Position numbers and translations under genes: made by a program. From Streptomyces cirratus (GTDB lineage: Bacteria > Actinomycetota > Actinomycetes > Streptomycetales > Streptomycetaceae), in the NCBI RefSeq assembly GCF_014650775.1, contig NZ_BMVP01000002.1:682001-746000 (forward strand): 64,000 nt of DNA. The letters run 5' to 3'. Below are positions 8,699 to 17,770 of this stretch, piece after piece. Below the pieces are notes generated by a model. It saw only the letters and a list, made by a program, of their open reading frames with translations. It did no database searches and was not told the DNA's origin. Positions within the stretch are counted from its first letter, which is position 1. The number at the start of each line of letters is the position of its first letter.

Positions 8699-9709
8699 TC
8701 AGTCGCCCTCGCGGCGCTCCCGCGTCTCCAGCAGCCGCCGCAGCGAGTACAGCCGCGCCGGATCCGCGTGACCGTCCTGCACCCACTGGTCCAGCGCACA
8801 GTCCGGCTCGTCGTGACTGCAGGCGCGCGGGCACTCCTCCGTGCCGCCGACCAGGTCCGGGAACGCCAGGATCACCCGCGACGGGTCGACGTGGTGCAGG
8901 CCGAACGAGCGCACGCCGGGGGTGTCGATGACCCAGCCGTCACCGCCGGGCAGCGGCAGCGCGAGGGCGGAGGTGGTGGTGTGCCGGCCCCGGCCGGTGA
9001 CGGCGTTGACGTGGCCGGTGGCGCGCTGGCGGCCCTCGGCCACCAGCGAGTTGACCAGGGTGGTCTTGCCGACGCCCGAGTGGCCGACGAAGGCGGTGAT
9101 CCGGCCGTTCAGCCGCTCGCGCACCCGGTCGGCCGCGTCGCCCGTCGCCAGCTCCTCGCGGTTGGTGACGACGTAGTTGACGCCGAGCGTCGAATAGATC
9201 TCGAGGATCTTGTCCGCGGAGGTCAGGTCCGACTTGGTGAGCACCAGCAGCGGTTCCAGACCGGCGTCGTACGCGGCCACCAGGCAGCGGTCGATCATCC
9301 GGGGCCGCGGCTCAGGGTCGGCCAGCGCCGTGACGATGGCCAGCTGGTCGGCGTTGGCGACGACCACCCGCTCGTACGGGTCGTCGTCGTCCGCGGTGCG
9401 CCGCAGGACGGACTTGCGCTCCTCGATCCGCACGATCCGGGCGAGGGTGTCCTTCTTGCCGGTCAGGTCGCCGACGATCCAGACCCGGTCGCCCACCACC
9501 GCCGCCTTGCGGCCCAGTTCGCGGGCCTTCATCGCGTGCACCGTGCGGCTGCCGACCAGGCAGGTCAGCCGGCCCCGGTCGACGGTCAGGACGAAGCCCT
9601 CGGCGGCGTCCTCGTGCTTGGGGCGGATGTTCGTACGCGGCCGGTTGCCCTTGGGGTTGGGGCGCGAGCGGATGTCGTCTTCGTCGGTGTGCTTGCCGTA
9701 CCTGCGCAT
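8699..9709 (-). CDS. rsgA: ribosome small subunit-dependent GTPase RsgA
   Basis: A 336-residue circularly permuted GTPase that helps late 30S ribosome maturation. An N-terminal OB-like domain is followed by the permuted G motifs: TKSD (G4), then GHSGVGKTT (G1), then IDTPG (G3). A C-terminal zinc module reads C-x5-C-S-H-x5-C (EECPRACSHDEPDC). The start MRRYGKHTDEDDIR at 9709 is chosen because the family begins there; the frame extends 18 residues further into aroA. It begins nine bases after the aroA stop, so the two are almost surely cotranscribed. Confidence 0.93.
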   Translation of the reverse strand: MRRYGKHTDEDDIRSRPNPKGNRPRTNIRPKHEDAAEGFVLTVDRGRLTCLVGSRTVHAMKARELGRKAAVVGDRVWIVGDLTGKKDTLARIVRIEERKSVLRRTADDDDPYERVVVANADQLAIVTALADPEPRPRMIDRCLVAAYDAGLEPLLVLTKSDLTSADKILEIYSTLGVNYVVTNREELATGDAADRVRERLNGRITAFVGHSGVGKTTLVNSLVAEGRQRATGHVNAVTGRGRHTTTSALALPLPGGDGWVIDTPGVRSFGLHHVDPSRVILAFPDLVGGTEECPRACSHDEPDCALDQWVQDGHADPARLYSLRRLLETRERREGD

Positions 9710-9717
9710 GACGGGCC

Positions 9718-11070
9718 CTACGCTCCCGCGCCCCGCGAGGGGAGGCCGAGCATCCCGGCCCACATCGAGGGGAAGTCCGGCAGGGTCTTCGCTGTCGTCG
9801 CCACGTTCTCGATCAGTACGCCCTCCACCGCCAGGCCGATCACCGCGCCGGCGGTCGCCATGCGGTGGTCGTCGTAGGTGTGGAACACACCGCCGTGCAG
9901 GGGGCGCGGGCGGATGCGCAGCCCGTCGGCGGTCTCGGTGACATCGCCGCCCAGGCCGTTGATCTCGGCGGTGAGCGCCGCCAGCCGGTCCGTCTCGTGC
10001 AGCCGCAGGTGGCGCACGCCCCGCAGCACGGACTCCGAGTCCGCCAGCGCCGCGACCGCCGCGATGCCCGGCGTCAGCTCGCCGACCTCACCCAGGTCCA
10101 CGTCGATGCCGTGGATCTTGCCGCTGCCGGTGAAGACCAGGCCCGCGTCGGTCAGCTCGCAGGAGCCGCCCATCTCGGTGAAGATCCGGCGCAGCGCGTC
10201 GCCGGGCTGCGTGGTGCGTCGCGGCCAGTCCGGGATGGTCACCGTGCCGCCGGTGATCAGGGCCGCCGCCATGAAGGGCTGCGCGTTGGAGAGGTCCGGC
10301 TCCACGACCAGGTCGCGGCCCAGGAGCGCGCCGGGGGTGACCCGCCACACGTTCTTCTCGCCGCCCGCCTCGGGGGTGTCGACCTGGGCGCCCGCCGCGC
10401 GCAGCATCTCCACGGTCATCCGGATGTGCGGCATGGAGGGCAGGGTGTCACCAGTGTGGCGGACCTCCACGCCCTGGTTGAAACGCGGCGCGGACAGCAG
10501 CAGCGCCGAGACGAACTGCGAGGAGTTGGAGGCGTCGATCTCGACCGTGCCGCCCTCCAGGGCTCCGCCGCCCTGGACGGTCAGGGGCAGCGCGCCCCGG
10601 CCGTCGTCGTCGATCCGGGCACCGAGGACGCGCAGGGCGTTGATGACCTCGCCCAGCGGGCGCTCGTAGGAGCGCGGGTCGCCGTCGAAGCGGATGTCGC
10701 CGGAGGCGAGGGTGGCGACGGGCGGCAGGAAGCGCATGACCGTGCCCGCGTTGCCGACGTCGACGGTGGCCGGGCCGTGCAGGGCCGCCGGGATGACCCG
10801 CCAGGCCTCCCCGCCGGCGCCCCCGCCGGCGGAGCTGGAGGAGACGGTCTCCTCGATGCCGACGCCCATGGCGCGCAGCGCGTCCGACATCAGCTGGGAG
10901 TCGCGCGAGCGCAGCGGGCGGCGCACCCAGCCCGGCTCGGAGGCAAGCGCGGCGAGCACGAGGGCCCGGTTGGTGACCGACTTGGATCCCGGCACGGTGA
11001 CGGTGGCGTGGACGGCGCCGTCCGCGAGCGGGGCGGGCCAGAGGGCGTGGGGCGCTGGGGTCTCGGTCAT
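9718..11070 (-). CDS. aroA: 5-enolpyruvylshikimate-3-phosphate synthase
   Basis: A 450-residue EPSP synthase, the sixth shikimate-pathway enzyme, which joins phosphoenolpyruvate to shikimate 3-phosphate. Recognisable motifs are [18 protein letters not shown] near the N-terminus, [26 protein letters not shown], and [13 protein letters not shown] plus TYDDHRMA near the C-terminus. The two inside-out alpha/beta domains are complete. The start [15 protein letters not shown] (11070) is preferred over an in-frame ATG nine codons upstream because the family starts there; GGAGG lies just before it. It is the first gene of an aroA-rsgA unit. Confidence 0.95.
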   Translation of the reverse strand: MTETPAPHALWPAPLADGAVHATVTVPGSKSVTNRALVLAALASEPGWVRRPLRSRDSQLMSDALRAMGVGIEETVSSSSAGGGAGGEAWRVIPAALHGPATVDVGNAGTVMRFLPPVATLASGDIRFDGDPRSYERPLGEVINALRVLGARIDDDGRGALPLTVQGGGALEGGTVEIDASNSSQFVSALLLSAPRFNQGVEVRHTGDTLPSMPHIRMTVEMLRAAGAQVDTPEAGGEKNVWRVTPGALLGRDLVVEPDLSNAQPFMAAALITGGTVTIPDWPRRTTQPGDALRRIFTEMGGSCELTDAGLVFTGSGKIHGIDVDLGEVGELTPGIAAVAALADSESVLRGVRHLRLHETDRLAALTAEINGLGGDVTETADGLRIRPRPLHGGVFHTYDDHRMATAGAVIGLAVEGVLIENVATTAKTLPDFPSMWAGMLGLPSRGAGA

Positions 11071-11157
11071 GGCCTCCACTTTAGTGGCTTCGCCCAAGCC
11101 CGGATCGTGGCCGGGGCCCGTTCGGGGACCTGCCGCGGGAGCGCCGCCGGCGCCGTC

Positions 11158-11871
11158 TCAGAGACCGAGAAGCCAGCGCGCCCCGCCGGTCAGCGCGCAC
11201 AGCGCGACGGCGTGGAAGAAGAGCAGCCACGCCACCGGGTGGACGTGGGTGAGACGGCCGAGCTGGTCCGCGTCCGAGTCGGGGGCACCGCCGTGGCGGC
11301 GCTTGGCCTGGAGCTCGAACACCGGCCGGACCCCGCCCAGCAGGAGGAACCACACCACCCCGTACGCGAACACCGCCTGCACCTCGGCCGGGGCCAGCCA
11401 GGAGACCAGGACGAAGACCGCGCCGGTCAGCACCACCGTCAGCAGCCCGTACGCGTTGCGGATCATCACCAGCATCGCGAGCAGCAGTGCGGTCGCCGCC
11501 CACAGCAGCAGCGTGATGCGGTGGGCCGAGAGCAGGGCGGCCCCGCCGAGGCCGAGCAGCGAGGGCGCCGTGTACCCGGCGGCGGCGGTCAGCACCATGC
11601 CGAGCCCGCTGGGCTTGCCCCGGCTGACGGTGACGCCGCTGGTGTCGGAGTGCAGCCGGATCCCGTCGAGCCGGCGCCCGGTGAGCAGTGCCAGCAGCCC
11701 GTGTCCGCCCTCGTGGGCGATGGTGATCGCGTTCCGGGACAGCCGCCACAGGGGACGGGGCGTCACGACGGCGAGCGCGGCGAGCCCCGTCACGACCACC
11801 AGCCACCACGCGGGCTCGGTCTGTATACCGCTCAGCCGGTCCCACAGGCCGGCCGTCGTCATGCTGTCCAT
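11158..11871 (-). CDS. M50-like membrane metallopeptidase
   Basis: A 237-residue integral membrane protein with about six hydrophobic segments. Segment 2 is followed by HEGGH, the zinc-binding HExxH motif of site-2-type proteases, in the context ITIAHEGGHGLLALLTGRR; an N-x-x-G/P-type partner motif is not obvious. It resembles the M50B-like proteins found in many actinobacteria, whose substrates are unknown. MDSMTTAGLWDRL is taken as the start; AAGGAG lies about eleven bases upstream. It is divergent from the SRAP gene with 53 bp between starts. Confidence 0.82.
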   Translation of the reverse strand: MDSMTTAGLWDRLSGIQTEPAWWLVVVTGLAALAVVTPRPLWRLSRNAITIAHEGGHGLLALLTGRRLDGIRLHSDTSGVTVSRGKPSGLGMVLTAAAGYTAPSLLGLGGAALLSAHRITLLLWAATALLLAMLVMIRNAYGLLTVVLTGAVFVLVSWLAPAEVQAVFAYGVVWFLLLGGVRPVFELQAKRRHGGAPDSDADQLGRLTHVHPVAWLLFFHAVALCALTGGARWLLGL

Positions 11872-11924
11872 GGAGTGGCGGACTCCTTGCGGTAGGGGGA
11901 GAGGGCCATGGCAGTGTGTCAGCC

Positions 11925-12740
11925 ATGTGCGGAAGGTATGCAGCGAGCCGGGCGCCCGAGGAACTGGCGCGGATCTTCGGCATCGAGCGCTGGGAGCCCG
12001 AGGAGGCCCTGGCCCCGGACTACAACGTGGCACCGACGAAGGAGGTCCACGTCGTCCTCGACCGTCCAGTGAAGGACGCGCCGAGCCGGCGTCCGGTTCG
12101 CCAGCTCCGGGTACTGCGGTGGGGGCTCGTCCCCTCCTGGGCGAGCGGCCCCGAGGGCGCGGCCCGGATGATCAACGCCAGGGCCGAGACGGTCGCGGAG
12201 AAGCCGTCCTTCCGCCGCCCCTTCGCGCAGCGCCGCTGCATCATCCCCGCCGACGGCTACTTCGAGTGGGTCACCGCCCACGACGAGCGGCAGCTTGAGG
12301 TCGAAGGGAAGAAGAAGCGGGCGCGCAAGCAGCCGTACTTCGTGCTCCCCGCCGACGGCACCGCCTTCGCCATGGCCGGCATATACGAGTTCTGGCGCGA
12401 CCGGACCCTGCCCGACGAGCACCCGAACGCCTGGTGGGCCACCTGCTCGGTCATCACCACCGAGGCCGAGACCGGGCCGCTGGCCGTGGCGCCCGACGAG
12501 GGCCCGCGCTCGCTCGCCGACATCCACCCCCGGATGCCGCTGATGCTGACCCCCGACAAGTGGGACCCCTGGCTCGACCCGGCCCGCAGCGACGTGGACG
12601 AACTCCAGGCGCTGCTGGCGCCGCCGCCCGGCGGGCTGATGCGGGCCTACCCGGTCCCGACCGCCGTGAGCAACGTGCGCAACAACGGGCCGGAGCTGCT
12701 GACCGAGCTCGCCGCGCCGGAGGAGGCGACCCTGTTCTGA
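11925..12740 (+). CDS. SRAP-family abasic-site crosslinking protein (YedK/HMCES)
   Basis: A 271-residue SOS response-associated peptidase domain protein. The start must be ATG 11925, because the catalytic Cys2 (M-CGRYA) has to become N-terminal after Met removal; it then forms a thiazolidine with abasic sites in single-stranded DNA and shields them. Other family motifs are APTKEVHVV-type YNVAPT, INARAET, FRRPF, CIIPADGYFEW and the catalytic-region HPRMPLML. The length is normal for bacteria with the lysine-rich insertion seen here near 125-140. No LexA box was identified upstream. Confidence 0.92.
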   Translation: MCGRYAASRAPEELARIFGIERWEPEEALAPDYNVAPTKEVHVVLDRPVKDAPSRRPVRQLRVLRWGLVPSWASGPEGAARMINARAETVAEKPSFRRPFAQRRCIIPADGYFEWVTAHDERQLEVEGKKKRARKQPYFVLPADGTAFAMAGIYEFWRDRTLPDEHPNAWWATCSVITTEAETGPLAVAPDEGPRSLADIHPRMPLMLTPDKWDPWLDPARSDVDELQALLAPPPGGLMRAYPVPTAVSNVRNNGPELLTELAAPEEATLF

Positions 12741-12770
12741 GCCCCGTCCCGGCGACGGCATGATCGGCCC

Positions 12771-13448
12771 ATGACCACGCGTACCGAAAGCGTCGACACC
12801 CCGGCCGGCGAGGCCCGGGTCACCTGGCACCGCGCCACCGGCGGGGAGGCCCGGCTCGTACTCGCCGTCAGCCACGGCGCGGGGGGCGGGATCGAGGCCC
12901 GCGACCTCCGGGCCCTGGCCGCCGCCCTGCCCGGCCAGGGGGTCACCGTCGCACTGGTCGAACAGCCCTGGCGGGTCGCCGGGAAGAAGGTCGCCGCCGC
13001 GCCCAAGGTCCTGGACGAGGGCTGGCGCGCCGTGTGGCCCGCCCTGCTGGCGCCGGGCCTGCCCGTCGTCGCGGGCGGGCGCAGCGCCGGAGCCCGGGTG
13101 GCGTGCCGGACCGCCGCCGAGCTGGACGCGGCCGGGGTGCTGGCCCTGGCGTTCCCGCTGCACCCGCCGGGGCGGCCCGAGAAGTCCCGGGCCGAGGAAC
13201 TGCTGGGCGCCGGGCGGCCCACCCTGGTGGTCCAAGGCGACCGGGACCCTTTCGGACACCCCGGGGAGTTCCCGCCGCCGGCCCCGCAGACCCCGTACGA
13301 ACTGGTCGCCGTCCCGCACGGCGACCACGGCTTCGCGGTGCCCAAACGGGCCGGCGTGACCGAGGCCGAGACGCTGACGGTGATCACCGCGGCGGTCGCC
13401 GGATGGCTCGGCCGGCTCCCCGTCCGAGGCCGGCCGGGACCGATCTGA
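12771..13448 (+). CDS. small alpha/beta hydrolase (Tex30/KANL3-like)
   Basis: A 225-residue serine-hydrolase fold protein. The nucleophile elbow is GGRSAGA (S105), the acid is probably in VVQGDRDPFG, and the histidine in VPHGDHGF near the C-terminus. It resembles the dienelactone-hydrolase-like KANL3/Tex30 group, whose bacterial substrates are unknown. It lies 30 bases after the SRAP gene on the same strand and may be cotranscribed with it. Confidence 0.82.
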   Translation: MTTRTESVDTPAGEARVTWHRATGGEARLVLAVSHGAGGGIEARDLRALAAALPGQGVTVALVEQPWRVAGKKVAAAPKVLDEGWRAVWPALLAPGLPVVAGGRSAGARVACRTAAELDAAGVLALAFPLHPPGRPEKSRAEELLGAGRPTLVVQGDRDPFGHPGEFPPPAPQTPYELVAVPHGDHGFAVPKRAGVTEAETLTVITAAVAGWLGRLPVRGRPGPI

Positions 13449-13541
13449 CGGATTCCCGCGTGATCCCGCTCACTCGCCGCCCACCCCCCGCCCACCGGCC
13501 GACCGGCCCCGCCCTCGGGCCCGGAAACCCTTGTCCCGCCC

Positions 13542-13568
13542 GGGAATGCGGCGCCCGGACCTGTCGTT
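13542..13568 (+). promoter_or_regulatory. SigR-dependent promoter (sigRp2 type)
   Basis: GGGAAT (13542-13547), an 18-bp spacer and GTT (13566-13568) match the SigR consensus GGAAT-N18-GTT exactly. Transcription would begin near 13575, so the first usable start is ATG 13617, giving the long SigR' form. Confidence 0.88.
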
Positions 13569-13616
13569 GAACGGATGTCGGTACGTACGGGAACTTCGTC
13601 GGATGAGAGGGAGCGC

Positions 13617-14426
13617 ATGACCCAGGTCATCAGCCAGAACCGTCTACAGGCCGCTGACCTGGAATGGACGGTGCTGCCCGCGCCCAGGCGCGGAACGCTT
13701 CGGGCGGCGGAGGATCGGGAAGGTCGACTATTCTCCGATTCGAGCGGATCCGCTTTCGGAGCCGCCACGCTGTCGGAGGAGGTGGGTCCTGTCGCTGGGA
13801 CCGACGAAGGCCACGCGGAGGAGACGACCCCGGAGCGCAACGCGCGCTTCGAGCGGGACGCCCTCGGCTACCTCGACCAGATGTACTCCGCCGCGCTGCG
13901 CATGACGCGCAACCCGGCCGACGCCGAGGACCTGGTCCAGGAGACGTACGCGAAGGCGTACGCGTCCTTCCACCAGTTCCGCGAGGGCACCAACCTCAAG
14001 GCGTGGCTGTACCGCATCCTGACCAACACCTTCATCAACTCCTACCGCAAGAAGCAGCGCGAGCCCCAGCGCAGTGCGGCGGAGGAGATCGAGGACTGGC
14101 AGCTGGCGCGCGCCGAGTCGCACATGTCGACCGGGCTGCGCTCCGCCGAATCGCAGGCGCTCGACCACCTGCCCGATTCGGACGTGAAGGAAGCGCTCCA
14201 GGCCATCCCGGAGGAATTCCGCATCGCGGTCTACCTGGCCGACGTAGAGGGCTTTGCGTACAAGGAGATCGCGGACATCATGGGTACACCCATCGGTACG
14301 GTCATGTCCCGGCTGCACCGTGGCCGCCGGCAACTCCGCGGAATGCTGGAGGATTACGCCCGCGAGCGCGGGCTCGTCCCGGCCGGTGCCGGAGAGTCGA
14401 ACGACGCGAAAGGCTCGGGCTCATGA
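13617..14426 (+). CDS. sigR: RNA polymerase sigma factor SigR (long SigR' form; short form starts at 13782)
   Basis: An ECF-type sigma factor for thiol-oxidative stress. Region 2 ([31 protein letters not shown]) and region 4 ([38 protein letters not shown]) are intact. Two starts are supported. ATG 13617 gives 269 residues and lies just downstream of the SigR-type promoter. GTG 13782, preceded by GGAGGAG, gives 214 residues and corresponds to the constitutive form. The extension is exactly 55 residues, as known for S. coelicolor SigR', which amplifies the response and is rapidly degraded by Clp. The gene overlaps rsrA by ATGA. Confidence 0.96.
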   Translation: MTQVISQNRLQAADLEWTVLPAPRRGTLRAAEDREGRLFSDSSGSAFGAATLSEEVGPVAGTDEGHAEETTPERNARFERDALGYLDQMYSAALRMTRNPADAEDLVQETYAKAYASFHQFREGTNLKAWLYRILTNTFINSYRKKQREPQRSAAEEIEDWQLARAESHMSTGLRSAESQALDHLPDSDVKEALQAIPEEFRIAVYLADVEGFAYKEIADIMGTPIGTVMSRLHRGRRQLRGMLEDYARERGLVPAGAGESNDAKGSGS

Positions 14427-14725
14427 GCTGCGGAGAGCCGCACGAGACGGAGTGCGCCGAGGTCCTGGATCACCTTTACGAGTTCCTGGACCACGAGATG
14501 CCCGACAGCGACTGCACGAAGTTCGAGACCCACTTCGGCGAGTGCAATCCCTGTCTTGAGAAGTACGGTCTGGAGCAGGCCGTCAAGAAGCTGGTCAAGC
14601 GGTGCTGCGGGTCGGACGACGTGCCGAGCGACCTGCGCTCCAAGGTGATGGGACGGATCGAACTGATCCGTTCGGGACAGGCCGTCCCGGACCACGACGT
14701 CACCGCGGACCCGTCCTCCGGTTGA
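14423..14725 (+). CDS. rsrA: zinc anti-sigma factor RsrA
   Basis: A 100-residue ZAS-family anti-sigma factor that holds SigR inactive in the reduced cytoplasm and releases it when its thiols form a disulfide. All the residues known from S. coelicolor are in the same positions: C11, H37, C41 and C44 (H-x3-C-x2-C), and C61/C62. The start overlaps the sigR stop (ATGA), so the two proteins are translationally coupled. Reset occurs because SigR induces the thioredoxin and mycothiol systems elsewhere in the genome. Confidence 0.96.
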   Translation: MSCGEPHETECAEVLDHLYEFLDHEMPDSDCTKFETHFGECNPCLEKYGLEQAVKKLVKRCCGSDDVPSDLRSKVMGRIELIRSGQAVPDHDVTADPSSG

Positions 14726-14727
14726 GC

Positions 14728-14796
14728 GGCGACAACTCGAACGGCGACGAGCCAAACGGCGACGACTCGAACGCCGACGACTCGAACGGCGACAAC
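14728..14796. repeat. 15-bp tandem repeat after rsrA
   Basis: Four full copies of a 15-bp unit, GGCGACgACTCGAAC with one to three changes each (14728, 14743, 14758, 14773), and a partial fifth start two bases after the rsrA stop. In one frame they read as G-D-x-S-N repeats, but no convincing gene covers them. Confidence 0.85.
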
Positions 14797-14845
14797 CGCC
14801 CCCGGAAGCCCCTTTCGTTCACTCGAAGGTGCTAATCCGGGGGCG
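14797..14845 (+). terminator. sigR-rsrA terminator
   Basis: CGCCCCCGGA (14797-14806) pairs perfectly with TCCGGGGGCG (14836-14845). A smaller CCTTTCG/CGAAGG stem lies inside the loop. Confidence 0.75.
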
Positions 14846-14961
14846 TCCGTATGCCCCGATGCGCGAATGCGGCCCGCTGTGACGCGGGCCGCACCTATTC
14901 TCCCCTTCCGGTACCGGTCGGTTTCGGTGCCGGCCCGGCCCGTGCAGGGGAGGAGGGTGCC

Positions 14962-16341
14962 ATGCGGGTACTTCCGCCGGGGGCGCGCGCCCTCATCCTG
15001 TGCGCCGTCCTCGCCGCCTGCGCGTGCGCCGCTCCCGCCCTGACGGATCCGGGTACGCCGTGGCCGGCCGTCGCCCTGCTCTGCGCCCTGTGCCTCGGCT
15101 GCGAACTCCTGGCGGACTGCCGGCTGCTCGGCGGCCGGGTCCCCGGGGGCACGGGCGCCTTCTTCCCCGTCGTACTGGCCGCCGTGTTCCTCCTGCCCCC
15201 GTCTGCCGCCGCGCTCGCGGCGCTGCCCGGCGGGCTGGCGGCGGGCGTGGCGCAGCGGCCCGTATGGGTGCGCCGGACCTGGCACGCCGCCCAGCAGGCG
15301 TGCGCCGCCTGGGCGGCCGGGCAGGCCTACCGGCTGCTGGACGGACCGGCCACGCTCGGCGGCGCCGGGTCCGGCGCCGCCGGATACCCCGGCCGGGTCG
15401 CGGACTTCCCGTACGCCGTGGTCCCCGCAGGGGCCGCGGCCGTCGCCTTCTGCCTGGTGATCACCGCCCTCGACGGGGCCGTCCTGGCCACCGCGGAACA
15501 CCGTCCCGCGGTCACCGCCTGGCGGGGACTGCCGGCCCGGTCCCTGTCCCCGTACTGCGTCCACGGCCTCGCCGGGCTGATGACGGCCGTGATGTGGCGC
15601 AGCCCCTACGGGGTACCGGCCGCGCTGCCGGCGCTGCTGCCGATGTACATCTCCTCCTGGGTCTTCGCCCAGTACACCCGCGAGCGCACCGCACACCAGG
15701 CCACGATCCGCGCGCTGGTGCAGGCCGTCGACATCAAGGACCGCTACACGCGCGGTCACAGTGAGCGCGTCGGGCAGGCCTCCGCGATGATCGCCCGCGA
15801 GCTGGGCATGGCCGACGACCGGATGGAGGTCGTCCGGATCGCCGGGATCCTGCACGACGTCGGCAAGCTCGGCGTCCCCACCCGGCTGCTGCGCAAGGAC
15901 GGGCCGCTGACCCCCGAGGAGCGCAAGGTCATCGAACTGCACCCCGAGTACGGGCACGAGATGGTGCGCGGCATCGGGTTCCTGGGGGAGGCCCGGTCCG
16001 CGATCCTGCACCACCACGAGCGGGTCGACGGCTCCGGATACCCGTACGGGCTGGCCGGGGAGCAGATCCCGGTCCTGGCCAGGGTCGTGGCGGTGGCCGA
16101 CTCCTTCGACGCGATGACCTCGACCCGCTCCTACAGCCGCGCCCGCCCGGTCCCCGTCGCCCTGGCCGAGCTGGAGCGCTGCGCGGGCGCCCAGTTCGAC
16201 CCGGCCATGGTGCGGGCCCTGGTCGACGCCATCGGGCGGCACGGCTGGCACCCGGTGGTGACCTCCGACGACGACGTGCAGGTGGCGGCCCCGCGCAGCA
16301 GTGCCCCCGCCCCCGCCCGGGGCGCCGGGAGCGGGGCGTGA
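14962..16341 (+). CDS. membrane HD-GYP domain phosphohydrolase
   Basis: A 459-residue protein with an N-terminal membrane region of about six helices and a C-terminal HD-GYP domain (roughly residues 255-430). The domain keeps the metal motifs HDVGKLGVP, LHPEYG, ILHHHERVDGSGYP and ADSFDAMTS. Catalytic HD-GYP proteins cleave cyclic di-GMP, which controls development in Streptomyces, but no substrate is proven here. The start at 14962 has GGAGG seven bases upstream. It overlaps the next HD gene by GTGA. Confidence 0.88.
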   Translation: MRVLPPGARALILCAVLAACACAAPALTDPGTPWPAVALLCALCLGCELLADCRLLGGRVPGGTGAFFPVVLAAVFLLPPSAAALAALPGGLAAGVAQRPVWVRRTWHAAQQACAAWAAGQAYRLLDGPATLGGAGSGAAGYPGRVADFPYAVVPAGAAAVAFCLVITALDGAVLATAEHRPAVTAWRGLPARSLSPYCVHGLAGLMTAVMWRSPYGVPAALPALLPMYISSWVFAQYTRERTAHQATIRALVQAVDIKDRYTRGHSERVGQASAMIARELGMADDRMEVVRIAGILHDVGKLGVPTRLLRKDGPLTPEERKVIELHPEYGHEMVRGIGFLGEARSAILHHHERVDGSGYPYGLAGEQIPVLARVVAVADSFDAMTSTRSYSRARPVPVALAELERCAGAQFDPAMVRALVDAIGRHGWHPVVTSDDDVQVAAPRSSAPAPARGAGSGA

Positions 16342-17639
16342 GGGCCCTTGCCGCCGGCGCCGTGCGGGCGGCCGCCGCGCTGCTCACCCTCGCCGCCCTC
16401 GGCCACACCCTGTGGAATGGCGTCGCGGAGGGCGCCACCGCCCTCGCGTTCGGCATCCTCATCGGCATCGGCGAGCTCGCCCGCAGCGACCACCGTGACG
16501 CGGCCGCCCCCGCCGCGGCCGAGGACCGCGGGCAGGACCGCCCGCAGGACCGCCGGCCCGCGCCGCTGGGCTCCGCGGGCGCCCTCGCCTACGCACTGCT
16601 GGGCGGGGCCGCCGGGCACCCCACCCACCACGGGGTGCTCCAGGTCGTCGCGGTCGTCGTCGCCGCGGCCCTCGTCGGGATCGTGCCGCACATCGCCCGT
16701 GGCCACGGGCCCGCCTTCGACCACGTGGCCCGGCGGGTACTGGCCGTGGCCTTCGCCGCCGTCTGCTTCCAGCCGCTCCACAACTCCGGCCGGCTGGAGG
16801 CACGGCTGGGGCAGGGCCCGTACCTCGTGCTGTTCCTGGTGCTGCTGCTCGGCCTCACCGCCCTGTGCGACGCCGTCCTCGGCGCCGCGCTGGCCGGGGC
16901 CCGCACCGGCCGGCCCTACGGCAGCCTGCTCCACGACGAGCTGCGCGCGCCGGCCGGGATCGGCACCGCCATCTGCGCGACCGGCCTGGTCATGGCGCTG
17001 GGAACGGCCGTGGCCGGGCTGTGGGCGCTGCCCGTGTTCAGTGTGCCGCTGCTGCTGACCCAGATGTCCTTCCACCGGATCACCGCCGTTCGCACCACCT
17101 ACCGCCAGACCATCACCTCCCTCGCCCGCGCCACCGAGATCGCCGGCTGCACCCGCCCGGGGCACGCCCGCCGGGTGGCCGCCCTGAGCTGCGCCGTCGG
17201 ACGGGAGCTGGGGCTGTCGGAGCGGGAGCTCACGGTGCTGGAGTACGCCGCCCTGATGCACGACATCGGCCAGCTCTCGCTCGTCGACCCCGTCCCGGCC
17301 GGGGCAACGGCTCCGCTGCCCGCCGCCGAGGCCCGCCGGATCGCCGGGCTCGGCGGGGAGGTGGCCCGCCAGACGGGGGTGCCGGCGGAGGTCGCCGTCG
17401 TGGTGGAGCGCCAGGCGGACCCCTACCGGGAGCAGCCCGTCGCCGCACGGATCGTGCGCGCGGTGAACGCGTACGAGGACCTGTGCGGCGGCCAGGGTCA
17501 CCCGGGCGGCTCACTGGCCGCCCTGGAACGGCTGCGCCTGGGGACCGGACGCGACTTCCAGCCGGAGGTCGTGGAGTGCCTGGCAAGGGTTCTGGCCAGG
17601 GACGGACGGGCCGGAGTCGGCCCGCTCCCACCTGGGTAA
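16338..17639 (+). CDS. membrane protein with degenerate HD domain
   Basis: A 433-residue protein beginning with GTG inside the stop of the preceding HD-GYP gene. It has several hydrophobic helices, then a C-terminal domain that aligns with the preceding HD-GYP domain. YAALMHDIGQLSLVDP keeps the HD pair, but the HHE-R-x-D-G-x-GYP block has become VVVERQADPYREQP. The second metal-binding half is therefore lost, and it is probably a regulatory or structural partner of its neighbour rather than an active phosphodiesterase. The tight overlap suggests equal production and perhaps a heteromer. Confidence 0.83.
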   Translation: MRALAAGAVRAAAALLTLAALGHTLWNGVAEGATALAFGILIGIGELARSDHRDAAAPAAAEDRGQDRPQDRRPAPLGSAGALAYALLGGAAGHPTHHGVLQVVAVVVAAALVGIVPHIARGHGPAFDHVARRVLAVAFAAVCFQPLHNSGRLEARLGQGPYLVLFLVLLLGLTALCDAVLGAALAGARTGRPYGSLLHDELRAPAGIGTAICATGLVMALGTAVAGLWALPVFSVPLLLTQMSFHRITAVRTTYRQTITSLARATEIAGCTRPGHARRVAALSCAVGRELGLSERELTVLEYAALMHDIGQLSLVDPVPAGATAPLPAAEARRIAGLGGEVARQTGVPAEVAVVVERQADPYREQPVAARIVRAVNAYEDLCGGQGHPGGSLAALERLRLGTGRDFQPEVVECLARVLARDGRAGVGPLPPG

Positions 17640-17724
17640 CCCATGGGTAATGAGCGGCCGTCCGAGTGGGCATGGTTGGATGCGAGTAAGAGTGTCCATG
17701 AGGGTGTCCGCAAGGCTGCACCGT

Positions 17725-17757
17725 AGTCCCCCAGCCACCGCTGGGAGGTGCCCCCAG
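17725..17757. repeat. dispersed Streptomyces hairpin element
   Basis: CCCCCAGCC-x-GCTGGGAGGTGCCCCCAG pattern. I recall close relatives of this element scattered through many Streptomyces intergenic regions. It forms a short CCCAGC/GCTGGG hairpin and ends 14 bases before the next gene. Confidence 0.5.
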
Positions 17758-17770
17758 GCAGGCGGGAATT

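Noticed and set aside
9865..11895. Very long plus-strand open frame opposite aroA and the M50-like gene
   Set aside because: Its product is Gln/Arg/Gly-rich noise; aroA has all EPSP synthase motifs on the minus strand.
13575..13616. ATG 13575 as the start of sigR
   Set aside because: The SigR-type promoter would start transcription at about this base, and ATG 13617 gives exactly the known 55-residue extension with a GAGGGAG site.
14728..14796. Possible CRISPR-like array
   Set aside because: The units are 15 bp, directly abutting and without spacers, and no cas genes are near.
14602..14835. Short frame covering the G-D-x-S-N repeats after rsrA
   Set aside because: Most of it overlaps rsrA out of frame, and only the repeat part looks ordered; treated as a DNA repeat, not a gene.
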